Assembly: GCA_029880325.1 (NCBI GenBank)
Contig: JAOUOP010000003.1
Location: forward strand, 1 to 64,000
Source of the DNA: Myxococcales bacterium
Lineage (GTDB): Bacteria > Myxococcota_A > Polyangia > Polyangiales > JAFGIB01
Length of the DNA: 64,000 nucleotides
Reading direction: 5' to 3'
This document shows, piece by piece, positions 1-8,610 of the stretch (positions are counted from its first letter, which is position 1; every line of letters starts with the position of its first letter). The notes below the pieces were generated by a model. That model searched no databases. It was given only the letters and a program-made list of their open reading frames with translations, and had not been told where the DNA came from. Made by a program: the position numbers and the translations under genes.

Positions 1-19
1 TTTGGGCGCGGGTCGGGGG

Positions 20-100
20 AGCCGAGGAGGGGGAGCCGAGGAGGGGGAGCCGAGGAGGGGGAGCCGAGGAGGGGGAGCCGAGGAGGGGGAGCCGAGGAGG
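20..100. repeat. 14-bp tandem repeat array
   Basis: Six head-to-tail copies of the 14-base unit AGCCGAGGAGGGGG start at 20, 34, 48, 62, 76 and 90; the last copy is 11 of 14 bases. The copies are identical, so the array is likely young and length-variable. It sits 110 bases upstream of the cytochrome-like lipoprotein start at 211 and is purine-rich on the plus strand. The array may continue left of the window only in degenerate form. Confidence 0.9.
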
Positions 101-210
101 TCCGGGTGGCGAGCGTGTCCAGATTCGTCCCTACTCAAACCTTTCTGGCAGCTTTCGATGCCGGTTTGTGTGGGCTGGTCCGGGGGCCTGAGGGTGCGTA
201 CCTTCCGGCC

Positions 211-1041
211 ATGGTTTCACCTCGCTCCCGTGTGCTCACGGCTTTGCTGCTCTTGGCTGCCTGCAATAAGGAACCGTCGGCCGCCACGCCGCCCGAGTCC
301 GAACCCGCGCCCCTGCCGGTGGCAGAGCCGGAGGAGACCGAGGCCCCCGATCCCAAGGCGCATATGCAGGAGCATCTGCGCGCGGCCACCGAGGCCCGAG
401 ACGCGATCATTGGGGGCGACCTGGAGCGCGCCAGGAAGCCGCTGGGTTGGCTCGCCGGCCATGTCTACCCAGACACCCTGCCCCCCACCTGGCGCTTCCA
501 CGCGATCCGCATGGGCAAGGCCGCCGAGGCCGCCGCCGGTGCCAAGGACCTGCCGGGTGCCGCGCGCGCCATCGGCAGCATGGCCGCCACCTGCGGTGGC
601 TGCCACTCGAATATCGAGGGCGGCCCCAAGCTGGAGCCGGCGGGTTTCGAGCGTATCGAGGATCAAGACCTCCCCGATCGCATGCACCGCCACGTGTGGG
701 CCATCGAGCGCCTCTGGGAGGGCCTCACCGTGCCAGCGCCGAAGGCTTTCCGCGTCGGCGCCGAGGTGCTGGCCGAGGGTGCCTTCGATGCCGATCGGGG
801 GCCGGCCGAGCGCCTTGCGCTGGTGCGTCCCGGACTCGACGAGGTGCAGCGGCTGGGGCGCATCGGCATCAAGGCCGAAGGGCTCGAGCTGCAGTCCGAG
901 GTCTACGGGGAGCTGCTGGTCCATTGCAGTCGCTGCCACGCGGCCCTGGGCATCGATTTCGGGGCGGCGGCCGCCGACCAAGCCCCCGAGCCAGCCTCGC
1001 CCGCGCCACCCGGGTCGGAATCGCCCGCGCCCACCCGTTGA
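211..1041 (+). CDS. Dihaem c-type cytochrome-like lipoprotein
   Basis: A 276-residue exported protein. The start at ATG 211 is chosen because it opens a clean lipoprotein signal (MVSPRSRVLTALLLLAAC, lipidated Cys18); the frame is open further upstream but encodes no signal there. After a Pro/Glu-rich linker the body is mostly helical and carries two CxxCH haem-binding motifs, CGGCH at about 128-132 and CSRCH at about 239-243. The family is not recognised precisely; the layout suggests a periplasmic electron carrier anchored to a membrane. The C-terminus is Ala/Pro-rich and disordered. The gene lies 33 bases ahead of the LysM/DUF882 gene and may be cotranscribed with it. Confidence 0.75.
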   Translation: MVSPRSRVLTALLLLAACNKEPSAATPPESEPAPLPVAEPEETEAPDPKAHMQEHLRAATEARDAIIGGDLERARKPLGWLAGHVYPDTLPPTWRFHAIRMGKAAEAAAGAKDLPGAARAIGSMAATCGGCHSNIEGGPKLEPAGFERIEDQDLPDRMHRHVWAIERLWEGLTVPAPKAFRVGAEVLAEGAFDADRGPAERLALVRPGLDEVQRLGRIGIKAEGLELQSEVYGELLVHCSRCHAALGIDFGAAAADQAPEPASPAPPGSESPAPTR

Positions 1042-1074
1042 TCGCGCGCCCCGACGCCTCGATACTGAAGCGCC

Positions 1075-2130
1075 ATGCCCGCCCTGCTGTACCGTTTGCT
1101 GACTTGTCTGGCGCTTTCGCTTTGGCTGCTGTCTTGGCAGCCGGCGACCGCTGCGGCCCAGCGTTTGCACACTATCAAGTCCGGCCAGACCCTCTCCAAG
1201 ATCGCCCGCCGCTACCGGGTCGGCGTCTGGGACCTGGCGCTGGCCAACGGCCTCAAACCCAACTCCAAATTGCGCGTGGGTCAGAACCTGGAGGTTCCGC
1301 CCAAGGGCGTGACCTACGTGCGCGCCGGCCAGACGCTCTCCCATATCGCCCGCGCCCACGGCTGCAGCGTGGCCGAACTCAAGCGTCTCAACCGCATCCG
1401 GCGCGATGGCCGCTTGCGCCTGGGCAGTCGCCTGATGTTGCCGGGCTTCGTCTCGGAGGAGGATCAGGTCCGCGACTGGGGCAAGCCCGAGCAAGCGGGT
1501 GTGCTCACCATTGTACGCAAGGATCAGCGGGTGCAGCTCGCCCTTGTCGACGCTCAGGGCAGGGTGCTCCGCTCGGGCCTGGCCGAGCTCGCCAAGTTGA
1601 TGCGCCGGCACGAGGATGACCCCCTGCAGCCGGTGCATCCGCGCCTGGCCCTGCTGCTGGCCAAGATCTCCGACCATTTCGGTGGCCGCACCCTCACCCT
1701 GGTCAGCGGTTTTCGCGAGGCGGGTGGCTACACGCGCGAGAGCAGTCGTCACATCGCGGGGCGGGCCGCCGACATCCGCGTCGACTCGGTGCCGCGACGG
1801 GTGCTGTGGGATTATTGCCGTTCGCTCGCGGGCACCGGCTGCGGCCACTACCCGCGCAGCGTGTTCGTACACGTGGACGTGCGCGAGGATCAGGGGCAGT
1901 GGGTCGATTGGTCGGGGCCGGGCAAGCGTCCGCGCTACGGCACCCTGCGTCGTCCCTATAGGCGTCGCGAGCGCCGCGACCCGGGCCGCCCGCGTGTGAC
2001 GCGGCGGGTGACGCGCCCGGCCGAGCTTCCCATGCGGGTCGAGGTGGTCGACACCGGCGGCCGCGTCGTGCACGTGGTCGACGAGCGTCCGGCCGAGCCG
2101 ACCCATGCGGCCCTGCTCGGTGGCGGCTGA
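1075..2130 (+). CDS. LysM / DUF882 (YcbK-like) cell-wall protein
   Basis: A 351-residue exported protein with a signal peptide at about 1-28. Two LysM peptidoglycan-binding repeats follow at roughly 30-75 and 79-124. A DUF882/peptidase M15-type domain then shows SGFR, SRHIAGRAADIRV and a late HVDV, which fits the zinc-ligand pattern H-x6-D...H of DD/LD-carboxypeptidase-like enzymes. It probably binds and trims murein in the periplasm. The last 70 residues are Arg-rich and lie outside the domain. Ten or so bases downstream the convergent GGDEF gene ends, so the transcription unit ends here. Confidence 0.85.
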   Translation: MPALLYRLLTCLALSLWLLSWQPATAAAQRLHTIKSGQTLSKIARRYRVGVWDLALANGLKPNSKLRVGQNLEVPPKGVTYVRAGQTLSHIARAHGCSVAELKRLNRIRRDGRLRLGSRLMLPGFVSEEDQVRDWGKPEQAGVLTIVRKDQRVQLALVDAQGRVLRSGLAELAKLMRRHEDDPLQPVHPRLALLLAKISDHFGGRTLTLVSGFREAGGYTRESSRHIAGRAADIRVDSVPRRVLWDYCRSLAGTGCGHYPRSVFVHVDVREDQGQWVDWSGPGKRPRYGTLRRPYRRRERRDPGRPRVTRRVTRPAELPMRVEVVDTGGRVVHVVDERPAEPTHAALLGGG

Positions 2131-2148
2131 CGGGCTTCGAGCTGGATC

Positions 2149-3162
2149 TCAGGACGCGGCGCTGTGCACGCCGCCATCAGGCCCCGGCGCCCTGCTGACG
2201 CGGTCGCGGCCGGCGCGCTTCGCTTCGTACATCGCGGCGTCAGCCCGTCCCTCGAAGTCGCCGGCGCCCTCGCGGCCATCCCAGGTCGCAACCCCGATCG
2301 ACACGCTCTGCTCGAGGCTGACCTCCGGCGCCGGCCGCAGCGGGCGCCGCGTCAGTCGCGCCCGAATACGCTCGGCGGCGGCGGCGGCATCGCGGCCGGT
2401 GGTGGTGGGCATGATGAGCACGAATTCCTCGCCCCCGCGGCGCACCAGGATGTCGGCCGCGCGCACGCAGTCACGGACGGTGTCGGCGAATAGCCGCAGC
2501 ACGCGATCGCCTATGGGGTGGCCGTGCAGGTCGTTGACCCGCTTGAAGTGATCGAGGTCCATCAGTAGCAGGCTCAGGGGCTGGTCGTGGCGGCGGGCGT
2601 ACTGCATGGCTTCTTCGAGGCGTGGCAGCAGCCAGCGCCGGTTGTAGGCCAGGGTCTGCGAATCCCGCAGCGCCAGCTCGCGCAGCTGGGCCGTGTGCAG
2701 CGCGGTGGCGGCCGTCGACGCCAGGAGGCAGGCGAGTGCCTCTTCGGTGTAGCCGAAGGCGGCGCGGCGGGCGCTGGAGACCGAGAGCACGCCGAGGGTC
2801 TCGCGACCATGGCGAATCGGCACCGAGAGAACCGAGCCGACGGCGTAGCCGCGCTCGTGGCGGTCGTTGAAGCGCGGCTCGCGGCTGCTGTCGTCGACCC
2901 GCAACGGTTGGCCATGCTCGGCCACCCAGCCGAGCACCCCCTGCCCCAGCTTGAAGTCCGGCGCCGGTCGTTCCGTGCCGCGACCGGCGCGGGCGCGGCT
3001 GCTCAGGGTGCCGTCGGCGTCGCGCAGGCGCAGCGAGGCGTGGTCCGCCCGCAGTAGCTCGAGCGCTGCGCTGGTGATGTGCTGCAGGCCTTCACCGGCG
3101 ACGTCGTCCTCGAGCGCCCGCTGGTTGAGCTCGGCCAGTGCTCGCAAAGCCTCCGCTTCCAT
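2149..3162 (-). CDS. GAF-GGDEF diguanylate cyclase
   Basis: A 337-residue cytoplasmic signalling enzyme. A GAF sensor domain (about 20-160) precedes a GGDEF domain (about 165-325). The active-site loop is GGEEF at 243-247, consistent with synthesis of cyclic di-GMP from two GTP. An RxxD inhibitory site (RAAD, 234-237) is present at the canonical five-residue spacing, so product inhibition is expected. The GAF ligand is unknown. There is no membrane segment or signal peptide. Confidence 0.9.
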   Translation of the reverse strand: MEAEALRALAELNQRALEDDVAGEGLQHITSAALELLRADHASLRLRDADGTLSSRARAGRGTERPAPDFKLGQGVLGWVAEHGQPLRVDDSSREPRFNDRHERGYAVGSVLSVPIRHGRETLGVLSVSSARRAAFGYTEEALACLLASTAATALHTAQLRELALRDSQTLAYNRRWLLPRLEEAMQYARRHDQPLSLLLMDLDHFKRVNDLHGHPIGDRVLRLFADTVRDCVRAADILVRRGGEEFVLIMPTTTGRDAAAAAERIRARLTRRPLRPAPEVSLEQSVSIGVATWDGREGAGDFEGRADAAMYEAKRAGRDRVSRAPGPDGGVHSAAS

Positions 3163-3481
3163 GGCTCGATTCTAGGCAGGGCGACGGACTCCACAGAGAA
3201 ATTGCGCAATTCCGAGCGCGTTTCCCGGCCCCGCTCGCGCCGTGCTTGTGCGGTCACGCCTGCCATTTCGCCGTGAAATCAAGTGCTTGGCGATCCGATG
3301 GCGTTGCGCGGCATTGGAAAAGAAAATCCCGAACCATGGCACTGAACGAATTTCGCGAAGCACGAATGCGCGGTTTCGTCTCCGATGCGGGCCTCCGCCG
3401 GACACCAAGCCGGCTGGTGCGGGCTGGCGTCTCCCCCGATTCGACTGGTCTCGCAGGGGCCTTCGTGCGAGCATCCCGCGC
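3163..3481. other. Divergent intergenic region with a 12-bp palindrome
   Basis: 319 bases between the divergently transcribed GGDEF gene and a small lipoprotein gene. The only structured element seen is the perfect palindrome AATTGCGCAATT at 3200-3211, 38 bases upstream of the GGDEF start, a plausible operator. The segment is locally A/T-richer than its surroundings. No gene is supported. Confidence 0.5.
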
Positions 3482-3754
3482 ATGTTTCGGGCGCTCACCA
3501 CACTGGCGGCTGCCTGCCTGCTGCTGGCCAGCTGCAGTGCCCTCGTCTCGCCCGACAAGCAGGACCTTGGGCCAGCCCCCATGGCCTGTATCCCCAGTTC
3601 GGTCAACACGTGCCCCTGCCCCGGAGGCGGTAGCGGTCAGCAGATCTGCAACAATGGCGGCAGCTACGATGACTGCGTCTGTGCGGCGTTGGTGCCGGTG
3701 CCGGTGCCGCAGCCCGGCGTTGGGCAGGCCGGTGCGCCCGGCGGCGGGCCCTGA
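3482..3754 (+). CDS. Small Cys-rich lipoprotein (CPGG-type)
   Basis: A 90-residue protein with a lipoprotein signal (LLLASC, Cys18). The mature part carries six Cys in about 32 residues, including CPCPGGGSGQQ and DDCVC, the short disulfide-rich module often seen in myxobacterial surface lipoproteins. It ends in a Val/Pro/Gly-rich tail. The ATG at 3482 is chosen because it opens the signal peptide, although the frame is open further upstream. No function can be assigned; surface or periplasmic location is inferred. Confidence 0.7.
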   Translation: MFRALTTLAAACLLLASCSALVSPDKQDLGPAPMACIPSSVNTCPCPGGGSGQQICNNGGSYDDCVCAALVPVPVPQPGVGQAGAPGGGP

Positions 3755-3791
3755 TCGCCTAGTGCAAGGCCCGCCGCTCGCATGACTTGAC

Positions 3792-4160
3792 TCAAGAGCG
3801 CAGCTGAAACTCCCAGCTGAAGCTGGCGTCGCCAGTGCGCGCATCGGGGGGATCGAGGGCGAGGCCTTCGAGCTTTTCCACCACGCACTGGCCGAGCGAG
3901 GCCGGCGCCGAGCTGGCCGCCGGATCGACGGTGGCCTCGACGATGTTTCCGGTCTCGGCCTGCACCTTGAACTTGACGATCACCGATCCGGATGCCTGCG
4001 GGTCCTTTTGAAGCTCGGCGTCATAGCAGGCTTTGATGTCGTTGCTGCGGGTCTCGAGCAACTCGCGTGTGGCCTTGCGGTAAGAGTCCCCATCGCGGGC
4101 GTGGAAGGAACAGCCGGCGATCATGCCCAGCAAGCCAAGGGTGAGAATCGAGCGGGTCAT
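3792..4160 (-). CDS. Lipoprotein with AgmX/PglI-type C-terminal domain
   Basis: A 122-residue lipoprotein (signal to GLLGMIAGC, Cys17). Nearly the whole mature chain matches the AgmX/PglI C-terminal pattern: ...IKACYDAELQKDP...GSVIVKFKVQAETG, then a conserved QCVVEKLEGL and an aromatic strand at the end. In myxobacteria this TonB-like fold is linked to gliding and envelope machines; here it stands alone. Its start overlaps the stop of the OmpA gene by ATGA, so it is translationally coupled to that gene and likely acts with it at the cell envelope. Confidence 0.75.
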   Translation of the reverse strand: MTRSILTLGLLGMIAGCSFHARDGDSYRKATRELLETRSNDIKACYDAELQKDPQASGSVIVKFKVQAETGNIVEATVDPAASSAPASLGQCVVEKLEGLALDPPDARTGDASFSWEFQLRS

Positions 4161-4861
4161 TTCTTGTCCTCCTTCTTCCCAGCCTTGTCATCGGCCTTGT
4201 CATCGGACTGGCTCGCGGCAGCCGCCTGCTTGGGCGCTCCGTCGACGACCTTGCTGCCCACTTCCCTGCGCTCGCCGGTCTTGGGGTCGATCTCGAAGGT
4301 CTTTTTGACCTCGCCTTGCTCCACGATCAGGAACTCGACGCGGCGGTTCTTTTCCTTGCCTTCGGCCGTGTCGTTGCTGGCGATGGGCTTTTCCTCGCCG
4401 AAGCCCTTGCTGCTGAGGCGGTCGGCCTCGATGCCGTGCTCGGTGAGGTACTTCAGGACCGACGCGGCGCGCGAGTCGGACAGCTTCTTGTTGTATTTAT
4501 TGGAGCCGTCGCTGTCGGTGTGGCCTTCGATCGAGATCTTGCGGATGTGGGCGTTTTCCTTGATGACGCTCACGATTTCGTTGAGCAGGTCGTGGGACTC
4601 GCTGCGGATGTCGGCCTTGTCGACCTCGAACTGGATCTTTTCTTTGATGACAATCTGGTCGGCCGTGACCTCCACGCGCTTCGGTGGCGGCGGTGGTGGC
4701 GGCGGTTCGGGTTCGGGTGGTGGTGGCGGGTCGCCGACGACGACGAGTGAGCTGCTGTCGGAGAAGGCCATGGTGCCGCCACAGCCAAAGCTTCCGAAGA
4801 GGACTGCAGCGAGCGCCGTCAGCACCACGACAATCGTGCGATTACTGCCTGGGTCGATCAT
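4157..4861 (-). CDS. OmpA-family peptidoglycan-binding lipoprotein
   Basis: A 234-residue lipoprotein. The start is the ATG at 4861, preceded by GGAGAG; a longer open frame upstream lacks a signal. The signal ends at FGSFGC, followed by a poly-Pro/Glu linker and an OmpA C-terminal domain (IQFEVDKADIR..., EGHTDSDG, KLSDSRA, NRRVEF). This domain binds diaminopimelate in peptidoglycan and tethers the outer membrane. A Lys/Asp-rich tail follows. It is the first gene of a two-gene unit with the AgmX-domain lipoprotein. A Pal/OmpA-like structural role is inferred. Confidence 0.85.
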   Translation of the reverse strand: MIDPGSNRTIVVVLTALAAVLFGSFGCGGTMAFSDSSSLVVVGDPPPPPEPEPPPPPPPPKRVEVTADQIVIKEKIQFEVDKADIRSESHDLLNEIVSVIKENAHIRKISIEGHTDSDGSNKYNKKLSDSRAASVLKYLTEHGIEADRLSSKGFGEEKPIASNDTAEGKEKNRRVEFLIVEQGEVKKTFEIDPKTGERREVGSKVVDGAPKQAAAASQSDDKADDKAGKKEDKK

Positions 4862-5067
4862 AAGCTCTCCATGGTATTTACGCGGGCCGGATGACCGGCG
4901 TCCCCCGTGGTGACGCGTAAAGGATGCAAGTCCGCCGCGGGTCTTTGCAACCCCGACTGTTGCCAGCGCTCTGCAGAGCTTCGTGGGATGTCCAAGCTTC
5001 GCTACACTCATCGGAGCACATTGTCGCACATGTGCGATCGCGCACGCGACGTGCAGGATGGTAAGCC

Positions 5068-5721
5068 GTGACCTTTGCGTTCTTCTTGGGAATGGTGCTT
5101 GGCTTTGTGGGGTCGATGCCCGTGGCCGGTCCCATCGCCATTCTGGTTCTGGGGCGAGGGCTCGAGGGGCGGGCGAGTAGCGGTATGTACCTGGCGGTCG
5201 GTGCGGCCATCGCCGAGAGCGCCTACGCCTACCTTGCCTTCTGGGGCTTCAGCGAACTCTTGTCCGCATATCCAGTCGTCGAGCGCGCCACCCGCGGCTT
5301 TGCCGCGGTGCTTCTATTGGCGCTCGGGACGCATTTCTTGCGCAGACCCACGACCTCCACGCCGGAGCGCCCGCCGTTTCCACCCGATCCGGAGGTGGGC
5401 AGGAAGCGCAGCTTCGTCCTGGGGCTTACGATCACGGCGCTGAATCCGACGTTGATGGTGACCTGGACGGCTGCGGTGACGTTCGCCCACTCGCTGCGCG
5501 TGCTGAGTTTCGAGGCCGGTCGCGCACTGCCGTTTTCGCTCGGCACCTTCGCGGGCATCTGCCTGTGGTTTGCTTTGCTTTTATGGTTGATCGGCCGCTA
5601 CCGCGGTCGCTTCGAACGCTCCACGCTCGATCGTTTGCTGCGGGTTATGGGTCTGGGTTTGCTGCTATTGGGGCTGTTTTTTGCCGTTCAAGCGCTCTGG
5701 CCCGGCGCCGAGGGGGCCTAA
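5068..5721 (+). CDS. LysE-family transporter
   Basis: A 217-residue inner-membrane protein with about six hydrophobic helices. The N-terminal GFVGSMPVAGPIAILVLGRGLE and the central ALNPTLMVTW segment match the LysE/RhtB amino-acid exporter superfamily. It starts at GTG 5068, with AGGATGG upstream. The substrate cannot be deduced. It reads towards the receiver-GGDEF gene 109 bases downstream. Confidence 0.8.
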   Translation: MTFAFFLGMVLGFVGSMPVAGPIAILVLGRGLEGRASSGMYLAVGAAIAESAYAYLAFWGFSELLSAYPVVERATRGFAAVLLLALGTHFLRRPTTSTPERPPFPPDPEVGRKRSFVLGLTITALNPTLMVTWTAAVTFAHSLRVLSFEAGRALPFSLGTFAGICLWFALLLWLIGRYRGRFERSTLDRLLRVMGLGLLLLGLFFAVQALWPGAEGA

Positions 5722-5830
5722 ACCGACTTTGGAATCGATCGCGAGCTTGATCTGCTATCCTGAACATTGCGTCCGGGGTTTTTTGCGGCCTTTCATCGCC
5801 GAACGGCCCTCCCGGTGGACTCGAGTCCCA

Positions 5831-6877
5831 TTGCAGCAGGCCAAATCCAGAGTCTTGGTGGTCGACGACGATGACGACATCGTCTGGATGCTGACGGCGG
5901 TGCTGCGCAAGCACTTCGACGTGGTCAACGCGAGCAGCGGCCTGCTGGCGCTCAAGGAACTCGAGCGCAGTGACTTCGCCGCCGTGATCACCGACCACAT
6001 GATGCCGGGTATGACCGGGGTGGAGCTTTTGGACCGCAGCCTCGCGCTGCGTCCGGCTGCGGCCCGCGTGCTGCTGACGGCCTCCGACCGCGTGCAGGTC
6101 TTTCGCGAAGCGGTCAATCAGGCCCGGGTACACCGCTTCCTTACCAAGCCCCTGCCCCTGAAAGAGCTGCCGAAGATCGTCGGCGAAGCGATTCGCGAGG
6201 CCGAGCTCGAGCACGAAAACTCGCTGCTCGTCGCCGAGCTCGAGGCGAAGAACGCCGAGCTCAACCGCGCCAACGAGCGTCTCGAAGAGGACGTGCGCCA
6301 GCGCACCCGCGAGCTGCAGGAGGCGGTCGACAAGCTGGAGGAGCTGGCGCTGAAGGATGGCCTCACGGGTCTGTTCAACCACCGCTATCTGCAGGAGGCG
6401 CTGGAGGCGGAGATTGCGCGCGCGGGCCGTCACGGCCATCCGGTGGGATTGCTCTTCCTGGATGTCGACAACTTCAAGCTCTACAACGACGCAAACGGAC
6501 ATCCCGCCGGCGATCGCGTGCTCAGGGAGATCGGCTGGCTGTTGACGGGTGGTGGCGATAGCGGCATTCCGCTACAAGCGCGCCGCTCCGACATCGCCGC
6601 CCGCTACGGCGGTGAGGAATTCGTAATGATCCTGCCCGAGACTTCTCTCGAGGGCGTGCTCACCAAGGCCGAGCGCATCCGTCGTGCGATCGCCGAGCAC
6701 CCCTTTGAGCACCGCGAGAAACAGCCGCTCGGATGCGTCAGTGTGAGCATCGGAGCGGCTGTCTTTCCCGAGCACGGCGACAACAAGCAGTCGCTGATCG
6801 ACGTTGCCGATCGCGAACTCTACCGCGCCAAGCACGGTGGTCGAAATCGGGTCTGCGCGCCGGAGGGAACCGGTTGA
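5831..6877 (+). CDS. Response regulator receiver-GGDEF diguanylate cyclase
   Basis: A PleD-like two-domain protein of about 348 residues. The receiver domain starts almost at the N-terminus (RVLVVDDDDD) with phospho-acceptor Asp in ITDHMMPGM, the conserved Thr/Ser at LTAS and Lys in FLTKP. A long charged coiled coil links it to a GGDEF domain with GGEEF and an RxxD I-site (RRSD) five residues earlier. Phosphorylation should drive dimerisation and c-di-GMP synthesis. The start is uncertain: TTG 5831 fits the receiver fold, with GGTGGA about 11 bases upstream. An ATG at 5681 would overlap the LysE gene and add 50 residues unlike any domain. No partner kinase is adjacent. Confidence 0.85.
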   Translation: MQQAKSRVLVVDDDDDIVWMLTAVLRKHFDVVNASSGLLALKELERSDFAAVITDHMMPGMTGVELLDRSLALRPAAARVLLTASDRVQVFREAVNQARVHRFLTKPLPLKELPKIVGEAIREAELEHENSLLVAELEAKNAELNRANERLEEDVRQRTRELQEAVDKLEELALKDGLTGLFNHRYLQEALEAEIARAGRHGHPVGLLFLDVDNFKLYNDANGHPAGDRVLREIGWLLTGGGDSGIPLQARRSDIAARYGGEEFVMILPETSLEGVLTKAERIRRAIAEHPFEHREKQPLGCVSVSIGAAVFPEHGDNKQSLIDVADRELYRAKHGGRNRVCAPEGTG

Positions 6878-6910
6878 TCTTTCCGTCACCCACCGACGCG
6901 CCTGCGCCAG

Positions 6911-7861
6911 CTATTTCTTCTTCATCTCTTTCATCGGCTTGACGATGATCTCGACGCGGCGGTTTTCCGCGCGGCCCTGGCGATTGGAGTTGTCGCCGAT
7001 GGGGCGATCGGGGCCGATGCCGACCGAGGTGACCGCTTCCTGGGGCACGCCCCGGGCCACCAGGTAGTTCATCACGGCCTGGGCGCGGTTCTGCGACAGG
7101 GTCATGTTGAATTCGCGGGTGCCGCGCGAGTCGGTGTGGCCTTCGACCACGATGTCGTGGTTTTCTGCCTGGGGTGCCAGGGTGCCGGCGATCAGGGTGA
7201 GCTTCTGCTGGGCGCCTCCAGTCAGCTCGTACTTGCCCGACTCGAAGAGCACGTTGCCGGGCAGCACGATGACGGTGCCGCGCTTCTCTTCCTTGACGTT
7301 GAGGGCAGCGGCTTCAGCCAGCTTGCGCATGGCCTCGCGCTCGCGGGCCTCGGCCGCAGCGCGCGCGGCGCGTTCGGCGGCCAGCTGCTCGGAGGTGGCT
7401 GCCAGCTGTTGGTCGGCGGCGGCCAGCTGCTCGCCGCGCACGGCCAGCTCCTGGTCCTGCTTGGCCAGAATGCTCTTGGCCTTGGCCAGCTCACCGCGGG
7501 CGCGGGCGATCTCGGCCTCACGCAGCTCGCCGATTTGCTTGTCGGCCCGCTCCACGTCGGCCTCCGCGGCCTTCAAATTTGCCTTGGCCAAAACCAGCTG
7601 GGCCTGACGCAGCGCGACGTAGGAGAGGGCGAAGGTCTTGGGCGACTCGGCGTCTTCCTCGAAGGCTTGTTCGGCCTGGTTGAGCGCGACCTTGGCGGTG
7701 TGCAGGTCCGCCGGCGTCAGCTGCGCCGCCAGGCCCGTGCGGCCCTTGTCGTAGGCGGCGCGGGCGTCGACCAGATGCTGGGGCGGGACCGGCGAGGCAC
7801 AGCCCACGATCGCGGCCACGAACGCGGCCACTGCAATTTTGGATGTGCGAACGGCGGTCAT
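6911..7861 (-). CDS. Coiled-coil OmpA-family lipoprotein
   Basis: A 316-residue lipoprotein (signal to AAIVGC, Cys21). Residues about 30-110 resemble DUF4398, about 110-195 form a long Ala/Glu/Arg-rich coiled coil with repeated QLAA blocks, and about 205-312 form an OmpA C-terminal domain (LFESGKYELT, VEGHTDSRG, LSQNRAQAV, NRRVEIIV). It probably spans the periplasm from a lipid anchor to peptidoglycan. Its start overlaps the stop of the upstream DUF4398 lipoprotein by ATGA, so the two are translationally coupled. Confidence 0.85.
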   Translation of the reverse strand: MTAVRTSKIAVAAFVAAIVGCASPVPPQHLVDARAAYDKGRTGLAAQLTPADLHTAKVALNQAEQAFEEDAESPKTFALSYVALRQAQLVLAKANLKAAEADVERADKQIGELREAEIARARGELAKAKSILAKQDQELAVRGEQLAAADQQLAATSEQLAAERAARAAAEAREREAMRKLAEAAALNVKEEKRGTVIVLPGNVLFESGKYELTGGAQQKLTLIAGTLAPQAENHDIVVEGHTDSRGTREFNMTLSQNRAQAVMNYLVARGVPQEAVTSVGIGPDRPIGDNSNRQGRAENRRVEIIVKPMKEMKKK

Positions 7862-8232
7862 TTCCTCGTTCCTTTCTGCAGCTCTGCGCGCATCTTTTGC
7901 ACCTTCTCTTGAGCGGCCTTGGCCGCTTCGACCTGCTGGTGTTCTTTGGAGATCATGATCGCCAGCTCCGCGTCGGCCTGGGCCCGGCGCAGGGTCAGCT
8001 CGGCGCGTTCGTTGTAGCCGTCCTGCATCAGGACCTTGGCTTTTTCGGTCTGTTCCTCCGCCAGCTTCAGGTGCAACGCTGCGCGCGGTACCTGGCCGGC
8101 GCCCACCTCGGCAGCGCCGCGAATCGCGGCCTGGGTCGTGGTCAAGCGGTCACTGGGAGCGGGGTAGCTGCCGCAGCCCGCGCTGATGCCACCCAAAAGC
8201 AGGGCGGCTACTGCAAGTGTCGTGGTTCTCAT
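7858..8232 (-). CDS. DUF4398-type helical lipoprotein
   Basis: A 124-residue lipoprotein. ATG 8232 is preceded by GAGGAGCC and opens a signal ending LGGISAGC. The mature chain is a helical hairpin with a conserved A..GA...P.A..HL..AEEQ...A pattern and a C-terminal coiled coil, as in DUF4398 proteins. It is the first gene of a pair with the larger DUF4398/OmpA lipoprotein, whose own N-terminal helical region looks related. A role as an envelope partner protein is inferred. Confidence 0.75.
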   Translation of the reverse strand: MRTTTLAVAALLLGGISAGCGSYPAPSDRLTTTQAAIRGAAEVGAGQVPRAALHLKLAEEQTEKAKVLMQDGYNERAELTLRRAQADAELAIMISKEHQQVEAAKAAQEKVQKMRAELQKGTRK

Positions 8233-8610
8233 TTGAGGCTCCTCGAAAAGCGATTGCGGCCTGCCCACCCAGGCGAACCAGTGTGGCGGGCAGTGGGCAC
8301 GATATCGTTAGACACGGCAAGCATCGATCGGCGGTAGCAGGGGCGAAGCTCGCGGGACTGAGCACGGGCGTCGCGCAGTCGGCCAACCAGTACCGCAAGG
8401 TCGAGCTACGTGGCGCAGAAGCCCCTAGGATAACAAGATTGCCGCCGCTGCACAGCATTGCATTGCGCCGGCGACTGTCACGGGGAGGTGCCTTCCAGCG
8501 CCCCCTACATTGACCCACTTGACGAATGAACGGTGGTCGGGCGCGCGCCTCGTGCTAGGTAGTGCTCAGCCGGCCCCGTCAATGGAGCGGGACCCGCTGG
8601 ATGAATCCCG
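8233..8610. other. Divergent intergenic region upstream of DAHP synthase
   Basis: 378 bases between the minus-strand DUF4398 gene and the plus-strand aro gene. Both promoters should lie here, but no convincing -35/-10 pair is visible. A 13-base near-palindrome, AGCGGG-A-CCCGCT (8586-8598), sits just upstream of the DAHP synthase ribosome-binding site and could be an operator or leader stem. No leader peptide with repeated aromatic codons was found. Confidence 0.5.

Noticed and set aside
20..103. CRISPR-like array at the left edge
   Set aside because: Units are 14 bp and contiguous with no spacers.
217..2106. Long open frame antisense to the cytochrome and LysM genes
   Set aside because: Very GC-rich DNA keeps antisense frames open; no domain, signal peptide or start context supports it, while the plus-strand genes have clear motifs.
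5681..5830. ATG 5681 as start of the receiver-GGDEF gene
   Set aside because: It would overlap the LysE gene by about 40 bases and add 50 residues outside any domain; kept only as an alternative.
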